A DNA stretch of 64,000 nt from Methanosarcinaceae archaeon (GCA_020055655.1 JAIPUR010000003.1:2612-66611); one strand, 5' to 3'. Positions 15,543 to 26,253 are shown, numbered from the stretch's first letter. Program-made: numbers and translations. The notes: generated by a model from the sequence alone, not told the origin.

Positions 15543-18500
15543 ATGGTATTTAAAGGAAACAAACTTAAATCGTATCTACTGATTGCTCTGCTTTTAGTTG
15601 TACCTTTTTCGGGGTGCGTGGAAGAAGGTGGACTAAGTTCTAATGTTGCAGAAGATTGCAGTGGACAGCTTGCAGATGCAGGTGATGATTTCCTGATTCT
15701 CGCACCAAAGATGCTATTCTCAGGTGGGGAAAGCTCGGTGACCATGGCAGCCTTCTCTGATGAAGAAACTGTTAGTCGCTGTGTGGAATATGTGCTTATT
15801 GATGAGGATAACAATGAAATTCCCTTGCTTACAGCCTCTACATCAGAAGCAGGTAATTCTGTAGCAGCCTTTGAGGTGCCGGATGTTGAAGAAGGCCGTT
15901 ATGTGCTCAGTGCAAGGCCACAGGGCTATGATAAGGATTTTAAGGCAACTGTTGAAGTTGTCAGGAACAATCCTCTTTTCATTGAAACCGATAAACCGAT
16001 TTACAAGCCCGGACAGACAATTCATGGCAGGATACTTTCTCTGAACAACAACCTTGTGCCTGTGGAACAGGATATCACAGTTGAGATAACCGATGCCAAG
16101 GGGATCAAAGTCTTCAAGAAGGAAATGAGTTCCAATGAATACGGCGTGGCATCCTTTGATCTTCCACTTGCAAGCGAGCTTAATCTGGGTACGTGGAAGG
16201 TAAAGGCAAGTGCCGGTGAATCAGTTTCCAATGTTGATATTCAGGTCGATAAATACGTGCTTCCGAAATTTGATGTATCTTTAGAAACTCCTCAGGAATG
16301 GTTCCTTGTATCAGATGAGATAACCGGCACGGTTTCAGCGGAATATTTCTTTGGAAAAGATGTTGATGGTCAAGTTCTCGTTGAAGCTTCCAGATATGTG
16401 GGTGAATGGGAGCAATATGCCACATTCAGCGGAAAACTTGAAGCTGGGTCAGTGGAGTTCGAACTTCCTGCAGTAGAATATGCAGCAGGTACCTATGGTG
16501 CAGGTGGGCAGGCAAGTCTCATGCTCAACGTTACAGTTACTGATACTGGCAATCATAGTGAAACAAGCAACAAGTTGCTCATCATTGCGGAATCCCCGCT
16601 TGTTATGCAGATTATTCCTGAATCCAACTACGTCAAACCGGGTATGCCACTTCAGGTACTTGTGGTGACAAAGGATCCGGGTGGCAATCCGGTTGATGCT
16701 AAGGTCGAGATAGACACAAGATCCAGAGATGAAAACTATCAGGAGAAAGAGGTTAGTGAATCCGTAAGTACGGAAAACGGTATTGCACTATTGAGTTTTG
16801 AGATTCCAGAATCCACAACTGAATTCTACATTAACGCACGTTCAGACGATGCTTATGCTAACAAGGAACTCGGAGCTGTGTATTCTCCAAGTGCAAGCTT
16901 CATCCATATCAGCCAGACCAGCGATGGAGTTGCTGAAGTCGGGGAGAGCATCAGCTTCAGAGTTTATTCCACCAACAAAGGCACTGTGTTCTACGATGTT
17001 TTTGCAAATGGCAGGACTGTGTATTCCGCAACCAGTGATGAACAGGATATCAATATTCCTGTAAGCCCCCAGATGAGTCCGCAGGCAAAGGTTGTTGCTT
17101 ACATGATAAATCCCAACAGCGAGGTATCAGTGGATGTAATGCCCTTTGATGTTCAGTTCTCCACACAGGTCGACCTTTCCAGTTCATTTGACAGCGAGTC
17201 CGTAGAACCGGGTGCTGATGTCACCGTTAATTTTGATGCAGGCAGCAGATCCATGATCGGCTTTTCCATAGTTGATGAATCAGTTTATGCTCTCAGTGAA
17301 GGAAGGCTAAATCTCAAACAGATATTTGATGAACTTGAATTGCGTTTCCAGGAGCCTCAGGCAGAATCACATCCAGTATGGCATCACGAAGGCGCATACG
17401 ACCTGCTTGATAGCACTGGTATGGTAGTCATGGCATCACAAGGTCTTCAAGTGCCAAAGTCAGAATCTGATTCTACTGATTTTAAGGTAAATGGTTGGGA
17501 GGTGGCAGTCGAAGATGAGATGATGCTAGACGCTGATATGCCTGAAATGGAAATTCCAGTTGAGGAGGTTGTAGAGGAAGAAGCAATGGATGGAGACACT
17601 GGGGAGCTTGCAGAGGTGCAGCGTGTGCGCCAGTTCTTCCCTGAAACATGGGTATGGATGCCGGAACTTCTCACGGATGCTAATGGACTTGCAAGCCTTG
17701 AGCTGAATGCTCCTGACAGCATCACTACGTGGAGATTGCATGCTGTATCATCAGGACCAGATGGTATTGGCATTTCCAAATCACAGCTTACGGTTTTCCA
17801 GGACTTTTTTGTTGATCCTGATCTACCTTATGCAGTGACCAGGGGTGAAGTGTTCCCGGTACAGGTGCAGGTATACAATTATCTGGACAGGCAGCAGGAT
17901 GTGAAACTCACGCTTTCAGGCGCGGACTGGTTCGATATCATCGGTGAAGATGTACAGACCGTGAGCGTGGATGCAAATAGTGTTGGCCATGCTACATTCA
18001 TTATCAGTCCCACAGAAGTTGGTAAACAGATCGTTGAGATCACAGGACAGACCACTGAGAAAGCAGATGCAGTTCGAAAGGATATGATAGTTGAAGCTGA
18101 AGGTGCAACCCGTGAACTGGTGGACAACGGTATTTTGAAGAATGCTACAGTTGTACTGGACCCAACTCTTCCGGAGGGTATAGTTCCGGATTCCGGAAAG
18201 GTGCTCGTGAGTTTCACTCCAAGTATTGTGGCTCAAACCATCAATGGTGTTGATGATCTGCTGGGTATGCCATACGGCTGCGGTGAGCAGAACATGATGC
18301 TCTTCTCAACTGATGTTGAGGTGCTGAGATACCTTGAAGCAACAGGACAGGATGATCCAGAGCTGAAGGCCAAAGCCGAGATGTTCATCACCACTGGATA
18401 CCAGCGTGAACTTACATACATGCGCAGTGATGGCTCCTTCTCAGCATTCGGAGAAAGCGATCCTGAAGGCAGCCTCTGGCTAAGTGCTTTTGTGCTCTCC

Positions 18501-19742
18501 CAGTTCAGTGTAGCAAGGGACCTGACAACAATTGACGAGGATATTCTTGCAGATACTGCAAGCTGGATAGCATCTCATCAGCAGGAAGATGGCTCATGGG
18601 AGTCTGTGGGCTTTGTTATCCATCAGGACATGGTTGGGGGTGTGAATGGTGCTTATGCACTTACAGCATACGTTACTCTGGCATTGGATGAATATGGTTA
18701 TGCAAGTCCTGTTGTCATGGCTGATGCCCAGAAATATCTTGAGCACAATCTTGCAGACCAGGATGATCCCTATGCTCTGGCAATTGGCACTCTGGCATTG
18801 CAGAAACTTGATAGCCCATTCGCGGATGAAGGCATCAATGAACTGCTGGCAATATCAAAGCAGGATGATGATGGCACTTATTGGGGATACGGTGACGGGG
18901 CTGTCACTCTGCCATACGAGCATGGTGGATACAACTACATTGCTCCATCCAGCAAGAATGTGGAAACCACTGCATATGCAACCCTTGCACTGATCGAGGC
19001 AAAGAATCCAATAGCCAGCTCATCATTGAAATGGATATCCGCACAACGCAATTCCAATGGAGGCTTTTCCAGTACTCAGGATACAGTCATGGCATTTCGG
19101 GCACTGATGAGTGCAGCAGCAAGTGCTGGTCGGGATATTGATGCTAATGTAAAAGTGATAGCTGATGGAACTGAGCTCAGGTCAGTTGAAGTAAATCCAC
19201 AGAACTTTGATGTGGTGCAGATAATCGAGATTCCAAAAGGCAGTTCAGAAGTTAAGCTTGAAATGCAAGGCTCAGGGGATTTGAAATATCAGCTTCTCAG
19301 GCGTTTCAATGTGATACTTCCAGAGATCATCAAGCAAAATGAGATCGAGCTTGACGTGGACTACGATTCCACCGATGTTGCTGTGAATGATATTGTCACT
19401 GTGGGTACTCGTGTGAAGTACAACGGTATCCGTGGAATTGATGGCAGTTCAACTTCCAGTGGAATGATGATAGTGGACATCGCAGTGCCCACAGGATTCA
19501 CGCCTGTCTCATCAAGCCTTGAAGATCTCAAGGAAGATGCTGTGATAACCCGCTACGAGATCGCAGGTCGCAAGATCATCCTCTACATTGATGAGATGCA
19601 GGCAGGAGAGGAGATCAACTTTGAGATCCAGGTTAAGGCATTGTTCCCTGTAAGGGCTATAGTGTCCGAGAGCAAGGCTTACTCTTACTACAACCCTGAG
19701 CTTGTGGCTGAGAGTAAGGGAATGGATGTGACTGTGGTTTGA
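15543..19742 (+). CDS. Alpha-2-macroglobulin/complement-like thioester lipoprotein
   Basis: A very large exported protein, 1399 residues from the ATG at 15543 (15522 is an alternative). A signal helix ends in FSGC at about 22-25, suggesting lipid anchoring. It carries the metazoan-style domain marks in order: TDKPIYKPGQ (about 149), KYVLPKFDV (about 236), an acidic protease-bait-like stretch (about 640-697), FFPETWVWMPE (about 698), the thioester GCGEQ (912-916), VIHQDMVGG with H1027 at the place of the complement C3 catalytic histidine, and a receptor-binding-like domain (about 1270-1399). The expected role is trapping foreign proteases or covalently tagging targets. It stands alone with its own terminator. 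No PBP1C partner is nearby, unlike many bacterial homologues. Confidence 0.9.
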   Translation: MVFKGNKLKSYLLIALLLVVPFSGCVEEGGLSSNVAEDCSGQLADAGDDFLILAPKMLFSGGESSVTMAAFSDEETVSRCVEYVLIDEDNNEIPLLTASTSEAGNSVAAFEVPDVEEGRYVLSARPQGYDKDFKATVEVVRNNPLFIETDKPIYKPGQTIHGRILSLNNNLVPVEQDITVEITDAKGIKVFKKEMSSNEYGVASFDLPLASELNLGTWKVKASAGESVSNVDIQVDKYVLPKFDVSLETPQEWFLVSDEITGTVSAEYFFGKDVDGQVLVEASRYVGEWEQYATFSGKLEAGSVEFELPAVEYAAGTYGAGGQASLMLNVTVTDTGNHSETSNKLLIIAESPLVMQIIPESNYVKPGMPLQVLVVTKDPGGNPVDAKVEIDTRSRDENYQEKEVSESVSTENGIALLSFEIPESTTEFYINARSDDAYANKELGAVYSPSASFIHISQTSDGVAEVGESISFRVYSTNKGTVFYDVFANGRTVYSATSDEQDINIPVSPQMSPQAKVVAYMINPNSEVSVDVMPFDVQFSTQVDLSSSFDSESVEPGADVTVNFDAGSRSMIGFSIVDESVYALSEGRLNLKQIFDELELRFQEPQAESHPVWHHEGAYDLLDSTGMVVMASQGLQVPKSESDSTDFKVNGWEVAVEDEMMLDADMPEMEIPVEEVVEEEAMDGDTGELAEVQRVRQFFPETWVWMPELLTDANGLASLELNAPDSITTWRLHAVSSGPDGIGISKSQLTVFQDFFVDPDLPYAVTRGEVFPVQVQVYNYLDRQQDVKLTLSGADWFDIIGEDVQTVSVDANSVGHATFIISPTEVGKQIVEITGQTTEKADAVRKDMIVEAEGATRELVDNGILKNATVVLDPTLPEGIVPDSGKVLVSFTPSIVAQTINGVDDLLGMPYGCGEQNMMLFSTDVEVLRYLEATGQDDPELKAKAEMFITTGYQRELTYMRSDGSFSAFGESDPEGSLWLSAFVLSQFSVARDLTTIDEDILADTASWIASHQQEDGSWESVGFVIHQDMVGGVNGAYALTAYVTLALDEYGYASPVVMADAQKYLEHNLADQDDPYALAIGTLALQKLDSPFADEGINELLAISKQDDDGTYWGYGDGAVTLPYEHGGYNYIAPSSKNVETTAYATLALIEAKNPIASSSLKWISAQRNSNGGFSSTQDTVMAFRALMSAAASAGRDIDANVKVIADGTELRSVEVNPQNFDVVQIIEIPKGSSEVKLEMQGSGDLKYQLLRRFNVILPEIIKQNEIELDVDYDSTDVAVNDIVTVGTRVKYNGIRGIDGSSTSSGMMIVDIAVPTGFTPVSSSLEDLKEDAVITRYEIAGRKIILYIDEMQAGEEINFEIQVKALFPVRAIVSESKAYSYYNPELVAESKGMDVTVV

Positions 19743-19744
19743 GA

Positions 19745-19771
19745 AGGGAATGTATTTCCCTCTTTTTCTTT
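19745..19771 (+). terminator. Terminator after the macroglobulin gene
   Basis: AGGGAA (19745-19750), loop TGTAT, TTCCCT (19756-19761) form a 6-bp stem. It starts 3 nt past the stop and is followed by a T/C-rich run. Confidence 0.6.
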
Positions 19772-19850
19772 CTCCTTGCGCTTTTAGTTTTCCAATGCAA
19801 ACACAAAAATACTAACAGCCAGATATTTTGCCAAGATAAGTTTTGCGTGA

Positions 19851-22520
19851 ATGATCATGAGTAAAATAACCCCTGCAATGCAGCAGTTCTATGCTGCCAA
19901 GGAAGAGCACAAGGATGCCCTCATATTTTTCAGGATGGGCGATTTTTATGAATCCTTTGGAGAGGATGCAAAGACCATTGCAAAGGAACTTGAGATAACT
20001 CTGACCACCCGAGGAAAGTCTAAAGATGGCGAGAAAATGCCTCTGGCTGGCATCCCCTATCATGCAATTGATGCTTATCTTCCACGGCTTGTGAAAAAGG
20101 GTTATAAGGTAGCCATATGTGAGCAACTCGAAGACCCAAAAAAAGCGAAGGGAGTAGTCAAAAGGGGTGTAGTTCGTGTTGTTACGCCGGGAACTGCAAT
20201 GGACTCTTCCATGTTCAGTGATGCTGCCAATAACTATCTCATGAGTATTTACGGAGAAGGAAATATTTTCGGCATCTCGTTTTTGGATATTTCCACTGGT
20301 GAATTCCTGACTACACAGTTTGCTGATACCGCTCCGTATAACAAGATTATCAGTGAGCTTGTCCGCATGTCTCCTGCTGAGTGTATCATAGTTCCTTCAC
20401 TGCTTGAGAATGATGTGCTGACAGAACGTATGAAGGAAATGCGAATAATTATCCATGAATACGAAAGTTATGCCTTTGAAAGTGAAACAGCAAACAAGCT
20501 ACTCACAGAGCACATGTCAGTGAGTACTCTTGAAGGTATGGGTTGCATGGAACTCCCATTTGCAGTTTCAGCTGCAGGTGCAGCATTACAATATGCAATG
20601 GATACACAGATGAGGGAATTGTCCCATATCCAGCACCTTAAGACATATTTTGATTCCGAGTTCATGATACTTGATGCCATCACCCTGCGAAATCTGGAAA
20701 TTGTAAAAAATGTCATGGGTGAAGGCAACGACTCATCCTTACTCAAAGTTCTGGACGATACAAAAACTCCAATGGGTAGCAGACTTTTACAGAAATGGCT
20801 GCTCAAACCGCTGATATCGGCAGATAGTATTAATGCCCGGCTGGATGCTGTCTCAGAACTTGAGAAAAATACACTAATACGTTTTGAATTGAGGTCACAA
20901 CTATCTTATGTAAGCGATATGGAAAGGCTGCTTGCCCGGATCATGTATGGGAATTCCAATTCAAGGGATCTCGTTTCTTTGAAAAGTTCCCTGGAAACCA
21001 TACCTCAGGTAATTTCTTCATTGCATGAGTGTGCAGACCCGGAACTTCTTTCTCATATTTTGTCTCAATTTCTGGAATTCAGTGAATTGGATGAACTGGC
21101 ATCGCTCATAGCTAATGCCATTGAGGATGAACCACCGGTCAGTGTCAGAGACGGAGGGATGATAAAACATGGTTACAACTCTGCATTGGATGAACTAAAG
21201 GACCTGTCAAAGAACGGAAAGCAGTGGATTGCAGAGTTCCAGCAGCAAGAGCGTGATAGAACTGGAATAAGATCACTGAAAGTGGGCTATAATAAGGTAT
21301 TTGGATATTATCTTGAAGTTACAAAAGCCAACATTTCTCAGGTTCCGGAAGATTACATCCGCAAGCAGACCATGACAAATGCTGAAAGGTTCTATACTCC
21401 ACAGCTCAAGGAGCGTGAAGGTGCAATACTTTCAGCAAATGAGAAGATGATCGCGCTTGAATATGAGCTCCTTTGCGAATTGAACTCAATCGTTGCTTCT
21501 CACTCAAAGAAGTTGCAGAATACAGCACAAATGATCGGTATGCTGGATGTACTGGCAAATCTTGCAGAGGTGGCAGCAAATAACAATTATGTTCGACCAT
21601 CTATCACGCCCGACTGCCGACTTTTAATAAGGGATGGCAGACACCCGATAGTCGAAAGTACTGTCTCCGGTGGCTTTGTTCCAAACGATACCGAGATGAA
21701 TTGCAGTGACAATCAGTTCCTGCTACTCACCGGGCCTAATATGGCTGGTAAATCTACTTATATGCGGCAAATTGCCATGATAGTGATCATGGCACAGGTG
21801 GGTTCTTTTGTGCCTGCTACACATGCATCCATAGGGATTGTTGACAGGATCTTCACAAGGGTCGGAGCCTTCGATGACCTTTCAAGTGGACAGAGTACCT
21901 TCATGGTGGAAATGGTAGAACTTGCCAATATCCTGAACAATGCAACTCCAAAAAGCCTTGTCCTTCTGGACGAGGTGGGTAGAGGTACCAGTACTTATGA
22001 CGGTTACAGTATTGCAAAAGCTGTGGTAGAATACATTCACAATAAGGGTAGGGTGGGCGTACGCTCGCTATTTGCCACCCATTACCATCAACTTACAAAT
22101 GTTTCAAACACTCTGAATAGGGTTAAGAATTTCCATATTGCAGTAAAAGAGGAAGGAGATGGCCTTGTATTTTTGAGAAAGATCGTACCTGGTGCAACAG
22201 ACAAAAGTTATGGTATCCATGTAGCCAGGATTGCCGGTGTTCCGCATAATGTTACAAGCCGTGCAAAAGAGATACTTGATGACATTGAGAATGAAGATTC
22301 AATTAGTATAGATGATTCAAAAGCTGGCAAAAAACATAAGGCATCTGCCAAATACACACAGTTGATATTTGATCAGCAAAGTAACTACAATGAAAATAAG
22401 CCAGATCCTGTAATTGATGAGTTAAGGTCTCTGGATCTCAATTCAATTACTCCGTTGGATGCTCTTAATAAACTCAGTGAGCTTAAGAAAAATCTATCAA
22501 ATGGTGGTGGCGATCAATGA
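19851..22520 (+). CDS. mutS: DNA mismatch recognition ATPase MutS
   Basis: The protein has 889 residues, full MutS1 length. The mismatch-sensing Phe-X-Glu is in GDFYESF (about 29-35). The lever and clamp domains follow. Walker A GPNMAGKST is at about 628, Walker B LLDEVGRGTSTYDG at about 705, and the C-terminal helical tail continues to the end. It starts repair by binding mismatches and recruiting MutL. The ATG at 19857 is an alternative start. Its stop overlaps the mutL start (ATGA). Mesophilic Methanosarcinaceae carry this bacterial-type pair, usually explained by transfer from bacteria; codon use here does not stand out by eye. Confidence 0.97.
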   Translation: MIMSKITPAMQQFYAAKEEHKDALIFFRMGDFYESFGEDAKTIAKELEITLTTRGKSKDGEKMPLAGIPYHAIDAYLPRLVKKGYKVAICEQLEDPKKAKGVVKRGVVRVVTPGTAMDSSMFSDAANNYLMSIYGEGNIFGISFLDISTGEFLTTQFADTAPYNKIISELVRMSPAECIIVPSLLENDVLTERMKEMRIIIHEYESYAFESETANKLLTEHMSVSTLEGMGCMELPFAVSAAGAALQYAMDTQMRELSHIQHLKTYFDSEFMILDAITLRNLEIVKNVMGEGNDSSLLKVLDDTKTPMGSRLLQKWLLKPLISADSINARLDAVSELEKNTLIRFELRSQLSYVSDMERLLARIMYGNSNSRDLVSLKSSLETIPQVISSLHECADPELLSHILSQFLEFSELDELASLIANAIEDEPPVSVRDGGMIKHGYNSALDELKDLSKNGKQWIAEFQQQERDRTGIRSLKVGYNKVFGYYLEVTKANISQVPEDYIRKQTMTNAERFYTPQLKEREGAILSANEKMIALEYELLCELNSIVASHSKKLQNTAQMIGMLDVLANLAEVAANNNYVRPSITPDCRLLIRDGRHPIVESTVSGGFVPNDTEMNCSDNQFLLLTGPNMAGKSTYMRQIAMIVIMAQVGSFVPATHASIGIVDRIFTRVGAFDDLSSGQSTFMVEMVELANILNNATPKSLVLLDEVGRGTSTYDGYSIAKAVVEYIHNKGRVGVRSLFATHYHQLTNVSNTLNRVKNFHIAVKEEGDGLVFLRKIVPGATDKSYGIHVARIAGVPHNVTSRAKEILDDIENEDSISIDDSKAGKKHKASAKYTQLIFDQQSNYNENKPDPVIDELRSLDLNSITPLDALNKLSELKKNLSNGGGDQ

Positions 22521-24430
22521 CAGATGAAGCATGTGATATTTCAGGGTCCAGAATAAGGCAACTGGATGAATCTACAATAAATAAGATAGCTGCGGGTGAG
22601 GTGATAGAAAGGCCTGCTTCTGTTATCAAGGAACTTATTGATAATTCCATTGATGCGCATGCTACTGACATTCGAGTGGAAATAAAGGGATCAGGCACGA
22701 AAAGTATTCATGTTGTTGATAACGGTGTGGGTATGAGTCATGCTGACGCTTCTCTTGCTTTTAAGAAACATGCTACAAGCAAGATAGGTGCAATAGGGGA
22801 TCTGGATAATATTCTAACTCTTGGTTTCAGAGGTGAGGCTCTTGCATCTATTTCATCTGTTGCCAAAGTGGAAATGGTAACCCGTCAGGAAGGTGATATC
22901 TCTGCCACCAAGGTCGTAGCTGATGGCAGTGGTATACTTAGTATTTCCTCAGCAGGAGCACCAGTTGGCACATCTATCCTTGTAAATGATATTTTTTATA
23001 GTACACCTGCACGGAAAAAGTATCTTAAAAGCATGCGTACGGAACTTGCTCAGATCACAGATGTGATTGCAAAACATTCACTGGCTCACCCTGATGTTTA
23101 TTTTACTCTTGTAAGCGATAGTAAACTCATAATACGTTCTCCAAGCAAAGGCGACCTGTTTGATGGCATCGTGCATCTTTACGGGGCAGAAGTGGCGCGT
23201 TCACTTGTTCCGCTGGAATATGAGTCCGACCTTGTTTCAATATCGGGATATATTTCAAAACCAGAGCTCACAAGAAGTGGAAATGACCTGCAATCTCTCT
23301 ACATAAATGGCCGGAATATTTCCTCCCGGGTACTTAGTGCTGCAATAAGACTTGGATACTACACCCTTCTTCCCAAAGGCCGATATCCCGCCGCATTTCT
23401 CAAATTCAGTATCGATACGAAAAATGTGGATGTAAATGTGCATCCAACTAAAAAAGAAGTCCGCCTAAGTCATGAAAAAAAGATTGAATCGGCTGTAATC
23501 TCCGCAGTTGAACAGGCTTTAAAGAATGCATCTCTTGTACCTGATGTGAATCTGGAAAGTAAAGAAAAGCACGTGCAATCCTTAATATCAAATTCCAATG
23601 TCCCTGGGGCAAATATAAGCCCTGACAAAGGCTGTTCTTTCAAATGCGGTTCCAAGTATGATTTTCTTCAGGAAACTGCTGATCAGCAGGAATTAAGTAA
23701 AGCTGAGAATGCCTATGGTAAAAATGAATTGCCAGAGCAGACATCGATCATCCATGAAAAGAAGGATGCTTATAATTATTCTGCAAAGGATACTCAGAAA
23801 CGCCTGAAAAGGAGTGAGCGTCTCCAGATGAGGGATGTGCCGGAAGTGGATGTAGCACATGATGTTGATCTGAAGGTGTTGGGGCAGTTTGCAGATCTTT
23901 ACATAATACTTGAAATGGATGCTAAACTTGTTCTGGTGGATCAACACGCAGCACATGAGCGTGTGATGTATGAACAGGTATTGAAAATGCAGGATATGGG
24001 GTGGCAGGAGCTTATTACGCCCATTACACTTGATCTGACCCTTAAAGAAGTTGTAATTATCGAGGATTATATACCGCAACTGGAAAAAATGGGCTTTGCA
24101 GTATCGGAATTTGGTAAGAACAGTTATGTGGTCACCACTGTGCCAAGTATGTTCGGCAAATTTGAGGACCCGCAGATCATCCATGATATCATTTCAGACC
24201 TGTTGTCGCATGGCAGGGTCAAAGGTGACACTGAGATATATAACAATCTTTGTAGTACTATGGCATGCAGGGCGTCTATCAAAGCAGGTGCCCCCTGTAA
24301 TCTTGAGCAAATGGATGGGCTGATGGGCCAATTGATGACATGCGATAATCCGTATACATGTCCACATGGGCGTCCTACAATGATTTCCTTCTCTAAGGAT
24401 GAGCTTGGGAAAATGTTTGGCAGGACTTGA
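22517..24430 (+). CDS. mutL: DNA mismatch repair endonuclease MutL
   Basis: The protein has 637 residues. The GHKL ATPase domain shows KIAAGEVIERPASVIKEL with the catalytic glutamate, DNGVGM, KHATSKI and GFRGEALASI. A variable linker (about 350-450) follows. The C-terminal dimer domain has the latent-endonuclease motifs: D475-Q-H-A..E....E, ACRASIK (about 583) and CPHGRP (about 615). It should therefore nick the error-containing strand itself, as in organisms lacking MutH. It is coupled to mutS by a 4-nt overlap. Confidence 0.97.
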   Translation: MTDEACDISGSRIRQLDESTINKIAAGEVIERPASVIKELIDNSIDAHATDIRVEIKGSGTKSIHVVDNGVGMSHADASLAFKKHATSKIGAIGDLDNILTLGFRGEALASISSVAKVEMVTRQEGDISATKVVADGSGILSISSAGAPVGTSILVNDIFYSTPARKKYLKSMRTELAQITDVIAKHSLAHPDVYFTLVSDSKLIIRSPSKGDLFDGIVHLYGAEVARSLVPLEYESDLVSISGYISKPELTRSGNDLQSLYINGRNISSRVLSAAIRLGYYTLLPKGRYPAAFLKFSIDTKNVDVNVHPTKKEVRLSHEKKIESAVISAVEQALKNASLVPDVNLESKEKHVQSLISNSNVPGANISPDKGCSFKCGSKYDFLQETADQQELSKAENAYGKNELPEQTSIIHEKKDAYNYSAKDTQKRLKRSERLQMRDVPEVDVAHDVDLKVLGQFADLYIILEMDAKLVLVDQHAAHERVMYEQVLKMQDMGWQELITPITLDLTLKEVVIIEDYIPQLEKMGFAVSEFGKNSYVVTTVPSMFGKFEDPQIIHDIISDLLSHGRVKGDTEIYNNLCSTMACRASIKAGAPCNLEQMDGLMGQLMTCDNPYTCPHGRPTMISFSKDELGKMFGRT

Positions 24431-24472
24431 GAGTCGGTAAATTTTAAAACTATTAACAACAATTGATTTCAG

Positions 24473-25489
24473 ATGATCGACCCGGTTAATAAATCCAAGA
24501 TACCTGATGAATGGATAGAAAAGTCCAAAATTCCACGCAAAGAGCTGGAAGAAGGTATAAAGGGCGGAATGCTCGTTGTTTTGAGTGATGGTTCTATACT
24601 TAAAAGAGGTTACACGACCGGAACCACAGCAGCAGTAGCTGCAAAGACTGCGGTACTTTCCCTTGCAGGTGATGTGACGCATGTTTCAGTTCCAACTTTA
24701 GTTGGTATTCGTGCTGAAATGGATGTAGAGGGCAGCAAGGGTCACGGAGTTGCTGTGAAACTTTATAATGATCATGAATCCGATATCACTCGTGGCCTTG
24801 CGTTCATGGCTGATGCCAAAGAGGCTGATGCTATTTCTGTGTATGCAGGTGAAGGTATTGGTATTGTCACAAGGAGTGGTCTTGAATCTAAAAAAGGACA
24901 TCCTGCAATAAATCCACGCCCAATGGAGCAGATCAAGGCTTCAATTGCAGAAGCTGTTGAGGAACTGGGTCTTCGTGGCGCAGAGGTGACAATCTATCTT
25001 CCAAGAGGCAAGGAAATTGCAAAGGAAACCCTGAACAGTCGAATCGGTGTCATTGATGGTATCTCTATCCTCGGGACTACAGGTTTTGTGGAGCCATGGA
25101 ACGATCATCTTGGTGAAATGAAAGGTGATCTCATTCGTGACTCTGATAAAGTTGTGCTGACCACCGGCAGGATAGGTATTAGGTATTCTACCATGCTTTT
25201 CCCGGAACATACCGTTGTGTTAGCAGGAAGTAGGATTTCCGAAGCACTTGATGCAGCTCATGGTGACATTGTTATATGTGGTCTGCCTGGGCTTGTTTTA
25301 AAATGGGGAGATCCCGAGATGCTTAAGGACAGTGGATTTGCAACAGTTGTAGAGATGCTTGACCTTGATCCTGAAAATAATCGGCTTAAACAGGCTTTTA
25401 ACATGGCAGTTGAAAAAGGCAAAGGTGCACGCATAGTTGTTGTCGCAAGGGATGGCACTGTGTTGATGGACAGTGGAGAGAAAACATGA
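24473..25489 (+). CDS. cbiD: Cobalt-precorrin-5B C1-methyltransferase CbiD
   Basis: CbiD methylates C1 in the anaerobic corrin pathway using S-adenosylmethionine. It has 338 residues, normal length. The family segments [17 protein letters not shown] (about 43-59) and the glycine-rich [12 protein letters not shown] (about 125-136) are clear. The gene begins 42 nt after mutL and overlaps cbiE by 4 nt (ATGA). The cofactor is needed for methyl-transfer corrinoid proteins, central to methylotrophic methanogenesis. The N-terminal 35 residues precede the conserved core, as in other methanogen CbiD proteins. Confidence 0.95.
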   Translation: MIDPVNKSKIPDEWIEKSKIPRKELEEGIKGGMLVVLSDGSILKRGYTTGTTAAVAAKTAVLSLAGDVTHVSVPTLVGIRAEMDVEGSKGHGVAVKLYNDHESDITRGLAFMADAKEADAISVYAGEGIGIVTRSGLESKKGHPAINPRPMEQIKASIAEAVEELGLRGAEVTIYLPRGKEIAKETLNSRIGVIDGISILGTTGFVEPWNDHLGEMKGDLIRDSDKVVLTTGRIGIRYSTMLFPEHTVVLAGSRISEALDAAHGDIVICGLPGLVLKWGDPEMLKDSGFATVVEMLDLDPENNRLKQAFNMAVEKGKGARIVVVARDGTVLMDSGEKT

Positions 25490-26067
25490 TAGTCGTTGGT
25501 GTGGGTGTTGGTCCTAAAATGCTCACCCAAGAAGCCATTGAAGCTATTAGCAATGCTCCTGCTGTTTATGGCTCCAGAAGGGGAATTGAGATTGCACAGA
25601 AATATATTGAATGTGAAGCTCAGCCCATTAAAAGCTTCAAGAACCTCCATCTTCTTCCAGAAGATGCTGTGATCCTCTCCACCGGCGATCCTATGTTCTC
25701 AGGACTTGGGAAGTTTGCAGGTGAGAATGACCATATTATCACTGGCATATCATCCATACAGGCATCATGTGCTAAATTCCATGTAGGGCTTTCAAATCTT
25801 GCAATGATCACTGCACATGGCAGGGATCCTGAACCTGCAAAAGAAGAAATGATCAGAGAACTTGAATTAGGTAAGAATATATTCCTGCTTCCAGCCGATG
25901 GACTCGGTCCACAGGAGATTGCATCTATTCTTAAAAAAATGGATATTGATGCGAAGATATGCATCTATGAGGATATTGGTTATCCGTATGAGAGGGCTGT
26001 AGTTGGCTCTGTGGCTAATCCTCCATTGAACAAGTCTGACATGTATTGTATGATGGTGGTTCGATAA
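25486..26067 (+). CDS. cbiE: Cobalt-precorrin-7 C5-methyltransferase CbiE
   Basis: The enzyme has 193 residues of the tetrapyrrole (corrin/porphyrin) methylase fold. The N-terminal [10 protein letters not shown] loop and the central [11 protein letters not shown] (about 66-76) bind S-adenosylmethionine and substrate. The [10 protein letters not shown] segment follows, as expected for CbiE. The partner CbiT, which methylates C15 and decarboxylates, is not fused and not nearby. It is co-transcribed with cbiD. No clear terminator is visible after it. Confidence 0.95.
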   Translation: MIVVGVGVGPKMLTQEAIEAISNAPAVYGSRRGIEIAQKYIECEAQPIKSFKNLHLLPEDAVILSTGDPMFSGLGKFAGENDHIITGISSIQASCAKFHVGLSNLAMITAHGRDPEPAKEEMIRELELGKNIFLLPADGLGPQEIASILKKMDIDAKICIYEDIGYPYERAVVGSVANPPLNKSDMYCMMVVR

Positions 26068-26241
26068 CTCATCAAGCAAACTTTTCTCGATTTTGGACTT
26101 AATGTCACTGTGCAAGGGGAGCTCTCTTTGCCATTTTTTATGGGTTTTGATTTTTTATATTGTGTTACAATGTGGTATGTTGTTTTTTTGCAGATGGTTA
26201 TTATCCAATGTAATAATAATCATTAATCAAATATAGAATCG

Positions 26242-26253
26242 TTATATTTATAT
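26242..26253 (+). promoter_or_regulatory. TATA box of cbiMN
   Basis: TTATATTTATAT precedes the cbiM TTG start by about 90 bp. The rest of 26068-26334 shows no intact gene and no cobalamin-riboswitch-like structure that I could recognise. Confidence 0.45.

Noticed and set aside
19851-24430. Foreign contamination or assembly join around mutS-mutL
   Set aside because: Base composition and codon style match the neighbours, and cbiD follows within 42 nt. Transfer, if any, is old.
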